Of a stretch of DNA of 64,000 nucleotides, positions 17,145 to 26,148 are shown piece by piece. Source of the DNA: Arenicellales bacterium. GTDB lineage: Bacteria; Pseudomonadota; Gammaproteobacteria; Arenicellales; JAJDZL01. Within the stretch, counting starts at the first letter, position 1, and the number at the start of each line of letters is the position of its first letter. Location of the stretch: NCBI GenBank assembly GCA_951813075.1, contig OX638343.1:676149-740148 (forward strand), written 5' to 3'. A model generated the notes under the pieces. The model made no database searches and had not been told where the DNA came from. It worked only from the letters and a program-made list of their open reading frames with translations. The position numbers and the translations under genes were made by a program.

Positions 17145-17729
17145 TTACTTGTCGGTTGACATCAAGGTCGGAATGGCCGCGCGAAGATAGATGGTCATCG
17201 TCCAGATCGTCAACGCTGCTGCAACATAGAGCAGCAGTTCCCCGGCAATCAAAGTCTCAAATTCGCCGATTGGCTGACCGTACAGCAAAAAAGCAATCGC
17301 TATCATCTGCATGGTGGTCTTGCCTTTCGAAAGATAGGATGTGGCCACGCTGGCGCGATTACCCAGTTCCGCCATCCATTCCCGCAAGGCAACAACACTG
17401 ACTTCCCGACCCACGATAATCAGAATCGATATGACAAACACCGCCTCGAACATCATTCTTTCAGCGAGCTGGTGATCCGAAACCAGGAGCACCAATGCCG
17501 TACAGACCATCAGCTTGTCCGCGACCGGGTCGAGAAACGCCCCGAATGTGGTCATTTTTTTCAGTTTTCTCGCAAGAAATCCATCCAGCCAATCCGTCAC
17601 CGCGGCGACTAAAAAAATAGCTACGGCGACATTGTTGCTTCCGTCCGAAGAAAGAAAATAGGCGCCGACAAAAACAGGAATCGCAAGAATTCTCGCGAAA
17701 GTCAGTATATTGGGCAAAGTAAGAATCAT
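17145..17729 (-). CDS. pgsA: CDP-diacylglycerol--glycerol-3-phosphate 3-phosphatidyltransferase
   Basis: This 194-residue integral membrane enzyme makes phosphatidylglycerol phosphate from CDP-diacylglycerol and glycerol 3-phosphate, the committed step to phosphatidylglycerol and cardiolipin. The CDP-alcohol phosphatidyltransferase signature is seen as DWLDGFLARKL, GAFLDPVADKLM (about residues 58-85) with all metal-binding Asp residues. Several hydrophobic segments span the length. The start MILTLPNILTFARI is the standard N-terminus. It lies eight bases after uvrC and is followed by tRNA genes, the conserved gammaproteobacterial order. Confidence 0.95.
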   Translation of the reverse strand: MILTLPNILTFARILAIPVFVGAYFLSSDGSNNVAVAIFLVAAVTDWLDGFLARKLKKMTTFGAFLDPVADKLMVCTALVLLVSDHQLAERMMFEAVFVISILIIVGREVSVVALREWMAELGNRASVATSYLSKGKTTMQMIAIAFLLYGQPIGEFETLIAGELLLYVAAALTIWTMTIYLRAAIPTLMSTDK

Positions 17730-17737
17730 TCTGATGA

Positions 17738-19567
17738 TCAGTTTCCGTGAAGTTCGTAATAGATGGATTGTGCAAGTTTAGAGGAAATTCCCGCTACACT
17801 TTCAATTTCTTCAACGCCGGCCCGGGAGATTCCTTGCAGTCCACCAAAATGTTTTAACAAATTCGACCTGCGCTTGTTGCCTATTCCGGGGATACGTTCC
17901 AGTACCGACTGCTTTCTTGCCTTATTGCGGCGATTACGATGTCCAAGCAAAGCGAACCTGTGTGCCTCATCGCGAATCTGCTGCAGGATCAATAGTGCAG
18001 TTTCGTCAATGGGCACAGGATCGCTCGATTCCGGAATCCAAATCTTTTCATCACCCGCTCTGCGCTCTTTCCCTTTTGAGATGGCGGCCAATCGAATATC
18101 AGATATCTGTAGCTCGTCCATCACCTCGACTGCACAACCCAACTGCCCTTTCCCGCCGTCAATCAGAATTAAATCCGGCATCTTACCATTGCCGTCTCTG
18201 ACCTTGCTGTACCTTCGAGTCAGCGCATCCCGAAGTGCAGCATAATCGTCACCGGCTGTCGGAATATTGATGTTGAAGCTTCTATAGTCTGATTTCAGAG
18301 GACCGTTTTGATCAAATACGACACATGAAGCGACAGTTTTTTCACCGAACGTATGGCTGATGTCAAAACAATCCACACGCTCCGGCACCGCATCCAGATG
18401 AAGCATCTTGACCAATGCAACATATTTGCCGATCAGTGAGTGCTTGTCATCCAATCGACGACGCAATGCGTCTTCAGCATTGGTAATCGCCATTTTCACG
18501 AGTTTAACCTTTCTACCGCGTACCGGACATCGAATCTCCATCCGCCGACCGCTTTTCTCTTTCAGAGTAATTTCGATCAACTCTTTGTCTTGGATTTGAT
18601 GATTGACGAGAATCAAGGGGGGAACCTGCCGGTCCAAATAATACCTTGGGATAAATTCTGACAGAATATCCTTGATACCGATTTCGACTTTGATTTTCGG
18701 AAAATATACCCGATAGTCAATATTGCGTCCGCTACGAAAAATTACCAGTTGAATACAGATAATGCCGCCTGCACAGATTGCCGCAATCACATCTACATCT
18801 GACTCCCCTCCTTCTACAGTCTGCGATTCTCTCAAGCGTTGAATCGCGGCGATTCGATCTCTATATTCAGCAGCTCGCTCAAATTCCTGTTCAGCTGCGC
18901 ATTCCTCCATCCGCTTTACCAGCATTTTGTTGAGGTCCTGGTTTTTTCCTGTAAGGAAACTCGCAACCTGCTCCACATCATCCATATAGGCATTGCGGTC
19001 AACCAGTCCAACGCACGGTGCCGTGCATCTTTGTATCTGATACTGCAGGCACGGCCGGGAGCGGTGGAGATAAAACGAATCCCGACATTGCCTCACCGGA
19101 AACACCTTCTGCAGCTGCGAGAGTGTCTCCCGCACCGCTGCAGCACTGCTGAACGGTCCAAAAAATCGTCCAGGTTCCTTCCTGTTTCCACGGTAGAAAG
19201 TCAGTTTGGGGAAATCATGTGAATCGTCCAAACGGATATACGGATAGCTCTTGTCATCGCGCAGGTTGATGTTGAATCTGGGTTTCGCCGACTTGATCAG
19301 ATTGTTTTCCAAAAGCAGTGCTTCTGTCTCAGACTTGGTGACGATCGTTTCTATGCTGGACATCTGCTGCATGACCGTCTCAATCCTGTAAGAAAGTCCG
19401 CTCAGTCGGAAATACGACCGAAGACGATTTCTGAGATTTTTCGCCTTGCCAATGTACAATGGAAAATCATCCTTGTCCTTCATGACGTAGACGCCGCAAG
19501 ACGTTGATACACCTTTGAGGTATTTGTTGATACCCACCTTGGGGGTATTGAAGGATTGGTCATGCAT
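17738..19567 (-). CDS. uvrC: Excinuclease ABC subunit C
   Basis: This 609-residue nuclease makes both incisions in nucleotide excision repair after UvrAB has marked the lesion. The N-terminal GIY-YIG domain (GVYVMKDKD ... LYIGKAKNLRNRL, about residues 25-50) makes the 3' cut. A cluster of Cys follows near residues 160-190. The UVR motif that binds UvrB is near residue 205 (MEECAAEQEFERAAEYRDRI). The RNase H-like domain for the 5' cut has VDCFDISHTFG and LILIDGGKGQL, and the C-terminal helix-hairpin-helix pair includes LERIPGIGNKRRSNLL. Length is normal for the family. Confidence 0.97.
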   Translation of the reverse strand: MHDQSFNTPKVGINKYLKGVSTSCGVYVMKDKDDFPLYIGKAKNLRNRLRSYFRLSGLSYRIETVMQQMSSIETIVTKSETEALLLENNLIKSAKPRFNINLRDDKSYPYIRLDDSHDFPKLTFYRGNRKEPGRFFGPFSSAAAVRETLSQLQKVFPVRQCRDSFYLHRSRPCLQYQIQRCTAPCVGLVDRNAYMDDVEQVASFLTGKNQDLNKMLVKRMEECAAEQEFERAAEYRDRIAAIQRLRESQTVEGGESDVDVIAAICAGGIICIQLVIFRSGRNIDYRVYFPKIKVEIGIKDILSEFIPRYYLDRQVPPLILVNHQIQDKELIEITLKEKSGRRMEIRCPVRGRKVKLVKMAITNAEDALRRRLDDKHSLIGKYVALVKMLHLDAVPERVDCFDISHTFGEKTVASCVVFDQNGPLKSDYRSFNINIPTAGDDYAALRDALTRRYSKVRDGNGKMPDLILIDGGKGQLGCAVEVMDELQISDIRLAAISKGKERRAGDEKIWIPESSDPVPIDETALLILQQIRDEAHRFALLGHRNRRNKARKQSVLERIPGIGNKRRSNLLKHFGGLQGISRAGVEEIESVAGISSKLAQSIYYELHGN

Positions 19568-19674
19568 GACAAGAGATGACTGGTCTGGACATGGCGTGTT
19601 GATTCAGCGGTCAGCGGAACGTTTTGAATGTATGTGTTGAATTTTAATTGAATTGCTCAAGGAGATAATAACCA

Positions 19675-20238
19675 ATGAAATTGTCAGCGTTTGAAGTCAA
19701 GGTAGGGAATTTACTCTCCATTGACGGCTCGCTTTGGAAAATTTTACGTAAAAACCACGTCAAACCGGGCAAAGGCGGTGCGTTCGTTCAACTGGAAATG
19801 AAAGACATTTCCGCAGGTACGAAACGAAACGAACGTTTTCGTTCTGACGACAAAGTGGAAAAGGCACACGTCGAGTCCAGAAAGATGCAGTATCTCTACC
19901 AGGAAGCAGACCGATACGTTTTTATGGACATGGAATCCTACGAGCAGATTGAACTCAGTGCTGCCGACCTGAGCGATCAGGTTGGTTTTCTAATCCCTGA
20001 CATCGAAGTTCAGATCAATCTTTACAACGATTCCCCAATCGGCGTGGAACTCCCGGACAATGTAACCCTGGAAGTCATCGATACTGAAACCGTTGTAAAA
20101 GGCCAGACTGCCGCCGGGTCATCAAAACCTGCTACCGTCGAGACAGGAATTCGGGTCAACGTACCGGCATTCGTCAACATCGGTGACCGTGTCAAGGTAA
20201 ATACGGAATCCGGGCAATATATGGAACGTGCAAACTGA
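19675..20238 (+). CDS. efp: Translation elongation factor P
   Basis: This 187-residue protein relieves ribosomes stalled at polyproline stretches. It has the three-domain EF-P fold: the KOW-like N-terminal domain holds HVKPGKGGAF with the conserved Lys at the loop tip that is normally modified, and the C-terminal domain ends GIRVNVPAFVNIGDRVKVNT. The Lys rather than Arg at the tip points to EpmAB-type beta-lysylation, but those genes are not in the window. AAGGAG nine bases before the ATG supports the start. It is divergent from uvrC and stands just left of the IS-scarred region. Confidence 0.96.
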   Translation: MKLSAFEVKVGNLLSIDGSLWKILRKNHVKPGKGGAFVQLEMKDISAGTKRNERFRSDDKVEKAHVESRKMQYLYQEADRYVFMDMESYEQIELSAADLSDQVGFLIPDIEVQINLYNDSPIGVELPDNVTLEVIDTETVVKGQTAAGSSKPATVETGIRVNVPAFVNIGDRVKVNTESGQYMERAN

Positions 20239-20408
20239 TAAATAGTGTCTATCAGTAAACTAATATAGAGTATAATTAATCAATATAAACAATGCAATAG
20301 AGATGGTTATGAGATACTGAAGAAATTCCAGTTCAAGCCAAAATTCCGCTCAAACGCACCCGAATCCGTTGATTGACTCGAATTTGACGAAACCTTCAGG
20401 CAAACACC

Positions 20409-20958
20409 ATGCGAATAGTTGAATTCAAACAAGTTGAGCTAAGCGGCTCGTTCATTTGTGAAGTGGTTATTGACCACAAATTACGCGCCGACGTTTCGGC
20501 GATGCTGCGCAGCCTCTAGCACCTGTATATGAATCCTGAGCTTTGTACGCGAACCTTCGCGCTGCTTGAGGCTTAGGCCAATCTTAATGCTCGCAAGGAT
20601 ACCGGCCGCCCGGGTATGGATCTTTGGTGCATTCTGGTGCTGGCGGTTCTCAAACGGGGTTTGAACTGCGACTATCAACACCAGCTGACTGATTACACCA
20701 ACGAACACGGTACCTTACGTCAAACTATGGGGCACGGAATCATGAAAGACCGCTACGAGCGGCGATCCATTACCGACAATGTCAGGCTGCTGAGCCCACA
20801 GTTGCTGGCTAGAATCAGCCAACGCTGATTCAGACCGACCACAATGTGGCCGGGGGAAACCAGGCGATACATTGCGCGGGCGCAATAATTCGTTCTGCGT
20901 CGAGACCGATGTGCACTATCCAACCGATATGAACCTGCTGTGGGATGCAATGTGTTAA
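20409..20958 (+). pseudogene. Decayed ISNCY-type transposase
   Basis: Conceptual translation from 20409 gives blocks of an ISNCY-type transposase: GRPGMDLWCILVLAVLKRGL, TNEHGTLRQTMGH and, after a frame change, VETDVHYPTDMNLLWDAM. The frame is broken by TAG stops at codons 37 and 57 and a TGA after ISQR, and the C-terminal half is missing. It is therefore a dead insertion-sequence fragment. No terminal inverted repeats could be fixed. It shows that transposition has occurred between efp and nagZ. Confidence 0.85.
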
Positions 20959-21339
20959 TTTCAATTCAATATTGACCGACTTTTTCAACCGATAGATTAC
21001 CACCCCATGGGCATAATTTATACCTCCAATCCAGCGGTTTCATAACCGCGGTTCCAAATCGATCTCATTGTGTTGCACCGGTTCTAAAAACCAACCTCAA
21101 GCGACTGGGTAGATTTTGCGCAACAATGAGCGTGCGAGACGCACCCACCGACAGCGTTTGAAAGCCGTTTAGCGCCACAGCCCCATCCATCTGCATGGAT
21201 GCAATCCACTCCTCGTCCGCTGTCTCGTCCTGGCTGAGTTGATTTTTCAACCCAATTCTGTCGGTACAACTGTCAGTTTCATGCGAAAATAGAGATTTTC
21301 TGACTGACGCTAACTAGTCGGGTGAGATGTTATACATAT
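20959..21339. other. Intergenic stretch between transposase remnant and KAP gene
   Basis: About 380 bases with no supported gene. A minus-strand frame of about 60 codons (21065-21250) has no recognisable motif. The region probably carries leftover IS sequence plus the promoter of the KAP-type gene, which I could not locate. Confidence 0.4.
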
Positions 21340-23241
21340 ATGACCAAGGAAAATATGAGCTCAATAGTTCCTAGCGACAATCCAATAGAACATTCGGATC
21401 AAGATGCTTTGGATCGAAGTCAATCCGCAATAAATTTCGCACAGAATGTTCTCAAACTTGATGCGAGCAAAGGTGCGGTGGTTGGGGTATTTTCACCTTG
21501 GGGGTGCGGAAAAACATCGTTCTTAAATCTTGCACGGCCCGCGTTCAAGGAGGCCGATGTTCCAGTTTTTGATTTCAATCCGTGGTTATTCAGCGGCACT
21601 GATCAGCTGGTCGATCGATTCTTCAACGAGCTCTCTGCTGAAATGGGGGCGGATGAAAAACTGAGAAAAGTTGGACAAGCTTTAAAAAACTACGGCAATG
21701 TGATCAGCGTTACAACAAGTAGTCTGACGAAAATTTTTGGAATTCCACTAGTGGGGGATATCGTAGAGAAATTGCTGGCTGACGAAAGTATACGACCGCA
21801 ACAATATGAGAGCACCCTAAAACTGCGTAAAAAAGTGGAAGAGAAACTGAAGGAAGAAAATGAACCCATTATTGTAGTTCTTGATGATGTGGATCGGTTA
21901 TCTACATCTGAAATTAGAGACATATTCAAGATGGTTCGTCTGACAGCAAGTTTCCCTAATCTAATTTACATCGTATTGTGTGACCGAATCCAAGTAGAAA
22001 ACGCGCTTGGGGAGCAAGGTCTTCCAGGACGCGAATATTTGCAGAAAATAATCCAACTGCCTTACGGTTTACCGGAAGTCTCAAGGGATAAGCTGGGTGA
22101 CCAACTCAAGTTAGAAATTGACCGAGTGATAATATGCATTGATGGCGTCGATCAGGCGGACCCCGAAGTCATGCCTGACGTTTACAATGAAATAATTCTT
22201 CCGCTTATCTGTAACATGCGGGATGTGCGTCGCTATGTCGCTGCTGTCAGCGAAACCTTGTCTTGTCTTAGCGGCGAGGTAGCGACAGCTGATGTACTCG
22301 GGCTTGAAGCAGTTCGGTTATTTCTTCCTGATGTCTTCCAGCGTATCCCCAGCGCGATCGATTTCCTTGCGGTCACATCAACATCAAAGAGTCATGTAAA
22401 AAACTCTGCTAACCAGAGCCAAAATCACAACGCTCAGGTATTAGGAATTGAAAATTTGAACGATGAACAAAAGACTGAGTTGTTGACTGCTGCGAAAGCG
22501 CAACAAGCAGTAGCTCACGCCTTGATTTACCATCTCTTCAAAAAACCTCAGAACATCTGCCGTGAAGGGCATTTTGACCAAGCCGATTCTAAAGACGAAT
22601 GGGTAGGGAAGCTACTTCAAGACCGCCGCATCGCCCACGAGGATATTCTACTTCGCTATCTCGAACGAATAGACAACGAAGGGCTACTGAATTTTCGTGA
22701 TGCACAGCAGGCATTTGAATTATTGACCAATATCGCCGAATTCGAAAAATTCATCGGGAACTTTGAGCCGGAGCGAAGAATGAATGTAATTTCAAATCTG
22801 TATTCTTTGAACAATAGATTTGAATCCAAACATATGGAACCCGGCATAGTCGGATTATTGAATCTATTACCGATTCTAACTGAAGAATCGGATGTTGACT
22901 TCTATACTGCGTTAGTGAACGTCGAAAGAATTACCAAACGTCTTATAGTCAATTTCTTACATGAAACACCTAATGAAAATTTGGATGATGCTTCACAATG
23001 TGTGATTGAACGCATATATTTTGCTGTAAAACCGCTCTCTTCAAAGGTGGTGCTTGTAGACCAATTAAAACTATCACCACCGGAAGACAAACAATCCAAC
23101 ATCCGTTGGATTCCAGAAAGTGTAGCATCAGAATTCCGTAGGATATTATGCGAAGAGATACAGTCGGCATCCGATCAAAAACTTGCCAAAGAGCATAATT
23201 CAGCAACAATTCAGGCGTTTAAGAAATCCATATGTGGGTGA
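21340..23241 (+). CDS. KAP-family P-loop NTPase
   Basis: The protein has 633 residues from the ATG at 21340; a GTG at 21322 and an ATG at 21355 (with AAGGA just ahead) are alternatives. The KAP-type Walker A is GVFSPWGCGKTSF (about residue 50), followed by FDFNPWLFSGTDQL, typical of the family, and Walker B is IIVVLDDVDRLS (about residue 180). Many KAP proteins have membrane helices inserted between these motifs; here that part (SSLTKIFGIPLVGDIV) is only mildly hydrophobic, so the protein may be soluble. The C-terminal 300 residues are helical and unassigned. Some KAP NTPases act in phage exclusion. It stands alone between two dead transposases, suggesting horizontal arrival. Its biological role is not known. 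Confidence 0.82.
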   Translation: MTKENMSSIVPSDNPIEHSDQDALDRSQSAINFAQNVLKLDASKGAVVGVFSPWGCGKTSFLNLARPAFKEADVPVFDFNPWLFSGTDQLVDRFFNELSAEMGADEKLRKVGQALKNYGNVISVTTSSLTKIFGIPLVGDIVEKLLADESIRPQQYESTLKLRKKVEEKLKEENEPIIVVLDDVDRLSTSEIRDIFKMVRLTASFPNLIYIVLCDRIQVENALGEQGLPGREYLQKIIQLPYGLPEVSRDKLGDQLKLEIDRVIICIDGVDQADPEVMPDVYNEIILPLICNMRDVRRYVAAVSETLSCLSGEVATADVLGLEAVRLFLPDVFQRIPSAIDFLAVTSTSKSHVKNSANQSQNHNAQVLGIENLNDEQKTELLTAAKAQQAVAHALIYHLFKKPQNICREGHFDQADSKDEWVGKLLQDRRIAHEDILLRYLERIDNEGLLNFRDAQQAFELLTNIAEFEKFIGNFEPERRMNVISNLYSLNNRFESKHMEPGIVGLLNLLPILTEESDVDFYTALVNVERITKRLIVNFLHETPNENLDDASQCVIERIYFAVKPLSSKVVLVDQLKLSPPEDKQSNIRWIPESVASEFRRILCEEIQSASDQKLAKEHNSATIQAFKKSICG

Positions 23242-23503
23242 AAGCGGCCAACACCTCTGGCCCTTAGTAATCTGACGATACCCATGAAGAAGTATTTTGG
23301 AACTAGGAAATGAGCGTGTAGAAATTGTGTAATTACAACGACAGTCAATTCCCGTTGCGCTGAACTGGGTGTGTGATCAACAGTTTCAGTTTGCCCTGAT
23401 CGGTGTCAAGTAGCTAGAGTCACCTTTAATAAAAGCCGAATTGTGCCGATTTTCGTAGTAAAGAAAGTAGAGTCAAGGCTAATCATGGGAAGTAAAAATG
23501 GCG
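23242..23503. other. Intergenic stretch between KAP gene and IS5-type remnant
   Basis: About 260 bases with no gene recognised. It joins the KAP stop to the decayed IS5-type element. No clear terminator hairpin with a T run was found for the KAP gene. Confidence 0.4.
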
Positions 23504-23935
23504 TTATGCTACGTTCAACGCTGCAACAACGAACATTACGCCCGAAAGCGCCCGTATTTGGCGAATTATCCAACGAAAAATTGAGGGCCAAAAATATCGG
23601 GTACAACCGTCCCTCAAACGTTTAAGGATTTCACGCAGATTGTGTCCGGCAATGCTTAACAGCACATTCATGCTGTCGCCCTGAGTGCTCTTGAGATACT
23701 GCGTCCCGACCAGCCATCGTGTTTCAGATGGCCAATGATCGATTCAATCGCCTGGCGGCGTTTCTGAAATTTCCTGATCCGAGCCGTAACCCCTCGCTTT
23801 TGCCCCTCGATGTAAACCGCACTATCCGCTTCATCAAACACTTCCCAGTCGATCAGAATCGACAACCGGACCAACTTATGGTGCAAGTCAAGTTAGTTGC
23901 GGAACAGTTCGGTCTGGTCTGGATCCCGGGTTGGG
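23504..23935 (-). pseudogene. Internally deleted IS5-type transposase
   Basis: On the minus strand the N-terminal motif DQTELFRN, an in-frame TAA, then HHKLVRLSILIDWEVFDEA lead directly into the C-terminal block VYIEGQKRGVT, AIESIIGHLKHDG. A one-base shift near 23715 is needed to continue with YLKSTQGDSMNVLLSIAGHN and LREILKRLR, and the shifted frame ends at 23504. The central DDE catalytic region between IDW and YIEGQKRG is missing. This is a dead element, flanking the KAP-type gene on the opposite side from the ISNCY remnant. Confidence 0.87.
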
Positions 23936-24089
23936 TGAGGCTTTATTTTTAACCTCTAAATTGCAAGAAAATGATGTTCAATTAAACCGATTCCTGAAAT
24001 TTCGAATTAGACATTCCGACAACACTATCCAATAGTAATATGAATGATATTGATTATTGAATTATTCAGGGACGGCTAGCGAAAATTTT

Positions 24090-25127
24090 TTATGTTTCTC
24101 CGTACTGATTGATAATTTCCAGGAATTTTTCAATTTCGTTTTTGACCTGATCATCCGTCTGTGAAATATTCGGCCTCAGTTGAGCGTAGTGCCAAGTCGG
24201 GTCCCGCCAATAATCGTTATTCATCAAGTGATCAATCGCTTTGTCGGTTTCAATGTCGCTTTGGCAAATCAATGCAATATCGCAACCACTGGTGAGACTC
24301 GCATAGAGACGGGTATCAATATCCCCGGCTTCTTCGGCGGCAGCCATTGATAGATCATCGCTGAAAACAGGACCGTGAAACACTAAAACCTCGCGTAGCA
24401 TATGCTCCAGCCAAAACGAGGAATAGGTAGGAATCGCAGTTGTGCATTCCGGATAGAGTACATGCGCCGTCATGACCGCAGATAGTCTTTCGCCGAGTCT
24501 TCTGTAAGGTACTAGGTCGCAGTTCAGGATTTCCTGGATGTTGCGATTATCTTCAGGGCATTCAAAGTGTGTATCGCCGGTAACTCCACCGTGCCCCGGA
24601 AAGTGTTTTCCAACTGACCTCATTCCGGCTTTTTGCATCCCGCGTATCCATGATTCAGCCAGAATCGCGACGATATTCGGATCAAAGTGAAAGGATCGGT
24701 CACCAATCACTTCTGATTGCGCAGTGGCAACATCAAGCACTGGCGAAAAACTGATGTCTATTCCTGTATCCAGCACTTGTGCCGCCATCAGATAGCCACC
24801 AAATTCAGCAACATCACAACCCAGGTCCGGATCGTTATCGTAAATTGTGCCATATATGGCCTGTGGGGGCAGTTGAGTCACACCGCTCTTAAGTCTCTGA
24901 ACCCTGCCCCCTTCCTGGTCAACAGCAATTAGCAGAGTGGGAGATCGTAAAGCGTGGATTTCACACGTAAGACTTCGTAACTGTTCTATCGATTCACAGT
25001 TTCTTTCGAAGAGCACTACACCTCCAACGATCGGACTCAGCAAGCGTTCGCGGTCGGATTCACCAAGTTGCGTACCCTCAATCGATGTCATGACGGGACC
25101 CAACAACTGATTCTCAGACTGATTCAT
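24090..25127 (-). CDS. nagZ: Beta-N-acetylhexosaminidase (cytoplasmic, peptidoglycan recycling)
   Basis: This 345-residue glycoside hydrolase family 3 enzyme removes GlcNAc from GlcNAc-anhydroMurNAc-peptides in the cytoplasm. The motif KHFPGHGGVTGDTHF (about residue 170) holds the His-Asp general acid/base pair and VFSDDLSM (about residue 245) the nucleophilic Asp; LIAVDQEGGRVQRL is the conserved N-terminal block. There is no signal peptide, as expected. Its ATG overlaps the stop of the YkuD gene upstream by four bases, so the two are translationally coupled. It is the last gene of the lpxK-kdsB run. Confidence 0.95.
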   Translation of the reverse strand: MNQSENQLLGPVMTSIEGTQLGESDRERLLSPIVGGVVLFERNCESIEQLRSLTCEIHALRSPTLLIAVDQEGGRVQRLKSGVTQLPPQAIYGTIYDNDPDLGCDVAEFGGYLMAAQVLDTGIDISFSPVLDVATAQSEVIGDRSFHFDPNIVAILAESWIRGMQKAGMRSVGKHFPGHGGVTGDTHFECPEDNRNIQEILNCDLVPYRRLGERLSAVMTAHVLYPECTTAIPTYSSFWLEHMLREVLVFHGPVFSDDLSMAAAEEAGDIDTRLYASLTSGCDIALICQSDIETDKAIDHLMNNDYWRDPTWHYAQLRPNISQTDDQVKNEIEKFLEIINQYGET

Positions 25128-25615
25128 GTCGGTTTCCCATCGCTTATATGGACAAGTGTTCCTACTTCGACAAGATCAAACAGCGTTACGATCTCATGGT
25201 TCCTCATCTTGATGCAACCTGACGAACCCTCCACGCCGATAGAGTCACTGTCGGGACACCCATGAATGTAAATGAAACGTCGCATGGTATCCAGGTTGCC
25301 GAGCCTGTTGAAGCCTGGTTCTAATCCGCTCAGCCATAATATTCGAGTCAGAATCCAATCTCTTTCTGGATACTGTTCGCCAAGTCGGTCAGAATAGATT
25401 TCCCCTGTCGGCCGGCGTCCAACATACACAGTGTTTTCGGGCGCTAGCCCTCCGATCTTGGCCCTTATGCTGTGCCAGCCTCGAGGCGTCTGCAGACTGT
25501 TGATCTGCTCTCCTGCACCGTTTCTTGCGGTCGATACCTTTGTGTCCATTAGGATTTCTCCCCCGTTACCGAACGCAATCAATCTCTGATCTGGCAGATG
25601 AACTTCAATATACAT
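25124..25615 (-). CDS. YkuD-domain protein, probable cytoplasmic L,D-carboxypeptidase
   Basis: This 163-residue protein is almost entirely a YkuD (L,D-transpeptidase) catalytic domain. The active-site block is IHGCPDSDSIGVEG ... SSGCIKMRN, with catalytic His and Cys. There is no signal peptide, lipobox or LysM domain, so it should stay in the cytoplasm, unlike cross-linking transpeptidases. Coupling to nagZ points to peptidoglycan recycling, where signal-less YkuD proteins such as ElsL of Acinetobacter and LdcV of Vibrio trim the terminal D-Ala from tetrapeptides in place of LdcA. Domain assignment is firm; the recycling role is inferred from location and missing export signal. Confidence 0.82.
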   Translation of the reverse strand: MYIEVHLPDQRLIAFGNGGEILMDTKVSTARNGAGEQINSLQTPRGWHSIRAKIGGLAPENTVYVGRRPTGEIYSDRLGEQYPERDWILTRILWLSGLEPGFNRLGNLDTMRRFIYIHGCPDSDSIGVEGSSGCIKMRNHEIVTLFDLVEVGTLVHISDGKPT

Positions 25616-25629
25616 CTCGAAATCGGAAT

Positions 25630-26118
25630 TCAGAGATTTGGTCTGTGCTTACGGATATCCTCAATCAACCCCAAAGAAGCAGCTTCAATCATATCCAACA
25701 CTCGTTCGAATCCGTCGTGACCACCATAGTAAGGGTCCGGAATCTCCTGCAAGTCCCGATCAGATGCAAAATCCATGAACAGGCAAACCTTGCCTTTGTA
25801 GTCCCGCGGTTCCATCGATACCAAGTCCTGATAATTGAAAAGATCCATACCGATGATGTAGTCAAATTTTTCGTAGTCCCGACGGTTTAGTCGACGCGCC
25901 CGCAAGTGCGAAATACTGACTCCGCGCTTCGCCGCTGCGGCAATCGCGCGCGAATCTGGAGGCTGGCCAATGTGATACCCCGCAGTTCCTGCTGAGTCCA
26001 CATGAATCTCAAAATCGAGCGCCTGACTCTCGACAAGATTACGGAACACACCTTCGGAAGTGGGTGAACGACAAATGTTGCCCAGGCACACAAAAAGCAC
26101 ACTAACTTGATTTTCCAT
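25630..26118 (-). CDS. Low-molecular-weight protein-tyrosine phosphatase
   Basis: This 162-residue protein has the LMW phosphatase P-loop CLGNICRSP near its start (about residues 11-19) and the general-acid loop DPYYGG near residue 130. In Gram-negative bacteria such enzymes (Wzb, Etp, YfkJ types) dephosphorylate tyrosine kinases that control capsule export, or other targets. No cognate BY-kinase lies nearby; the gene is placed between kdsB and the YkuD gene in an envelope-related run, with gaps of 30 and 14 bases. The substrate is unknown. Confidence 0.9.
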   Translation of the reverse strand: MENQVSVLFVCLGNICRSPTSEGVFRNLVESQALDFEIHVDSAGTAGYHIGQPPDSRAIAAAAKRGVSISHLRARRLNRRDYEKFDYIIGMDLFNYQDLVSMEPRDYKGKVCLFMDFASDRDLQEIPDPYYGGHDGFERVLDMIEAASLGLIEDIRKHRPNL

Positions 26119-26148
26119 AAATATGACCTACAAAATAACTGTCGTAAT

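Noticed and set aside
20409..20615. TAG read as pyrrolysine or suppressed codon in the transposase remnant
   Set aside because: The frame is also broken by a TGA and a frame shift downstream and the C-terminus is missing, so simple decay explains the stops.
23242..24089. Attachment site or intact mobile element around the KAP gene
   Set aside because: I found no direct repeats, integrase or complete terminal repeats; only decayed transposases support mobility.
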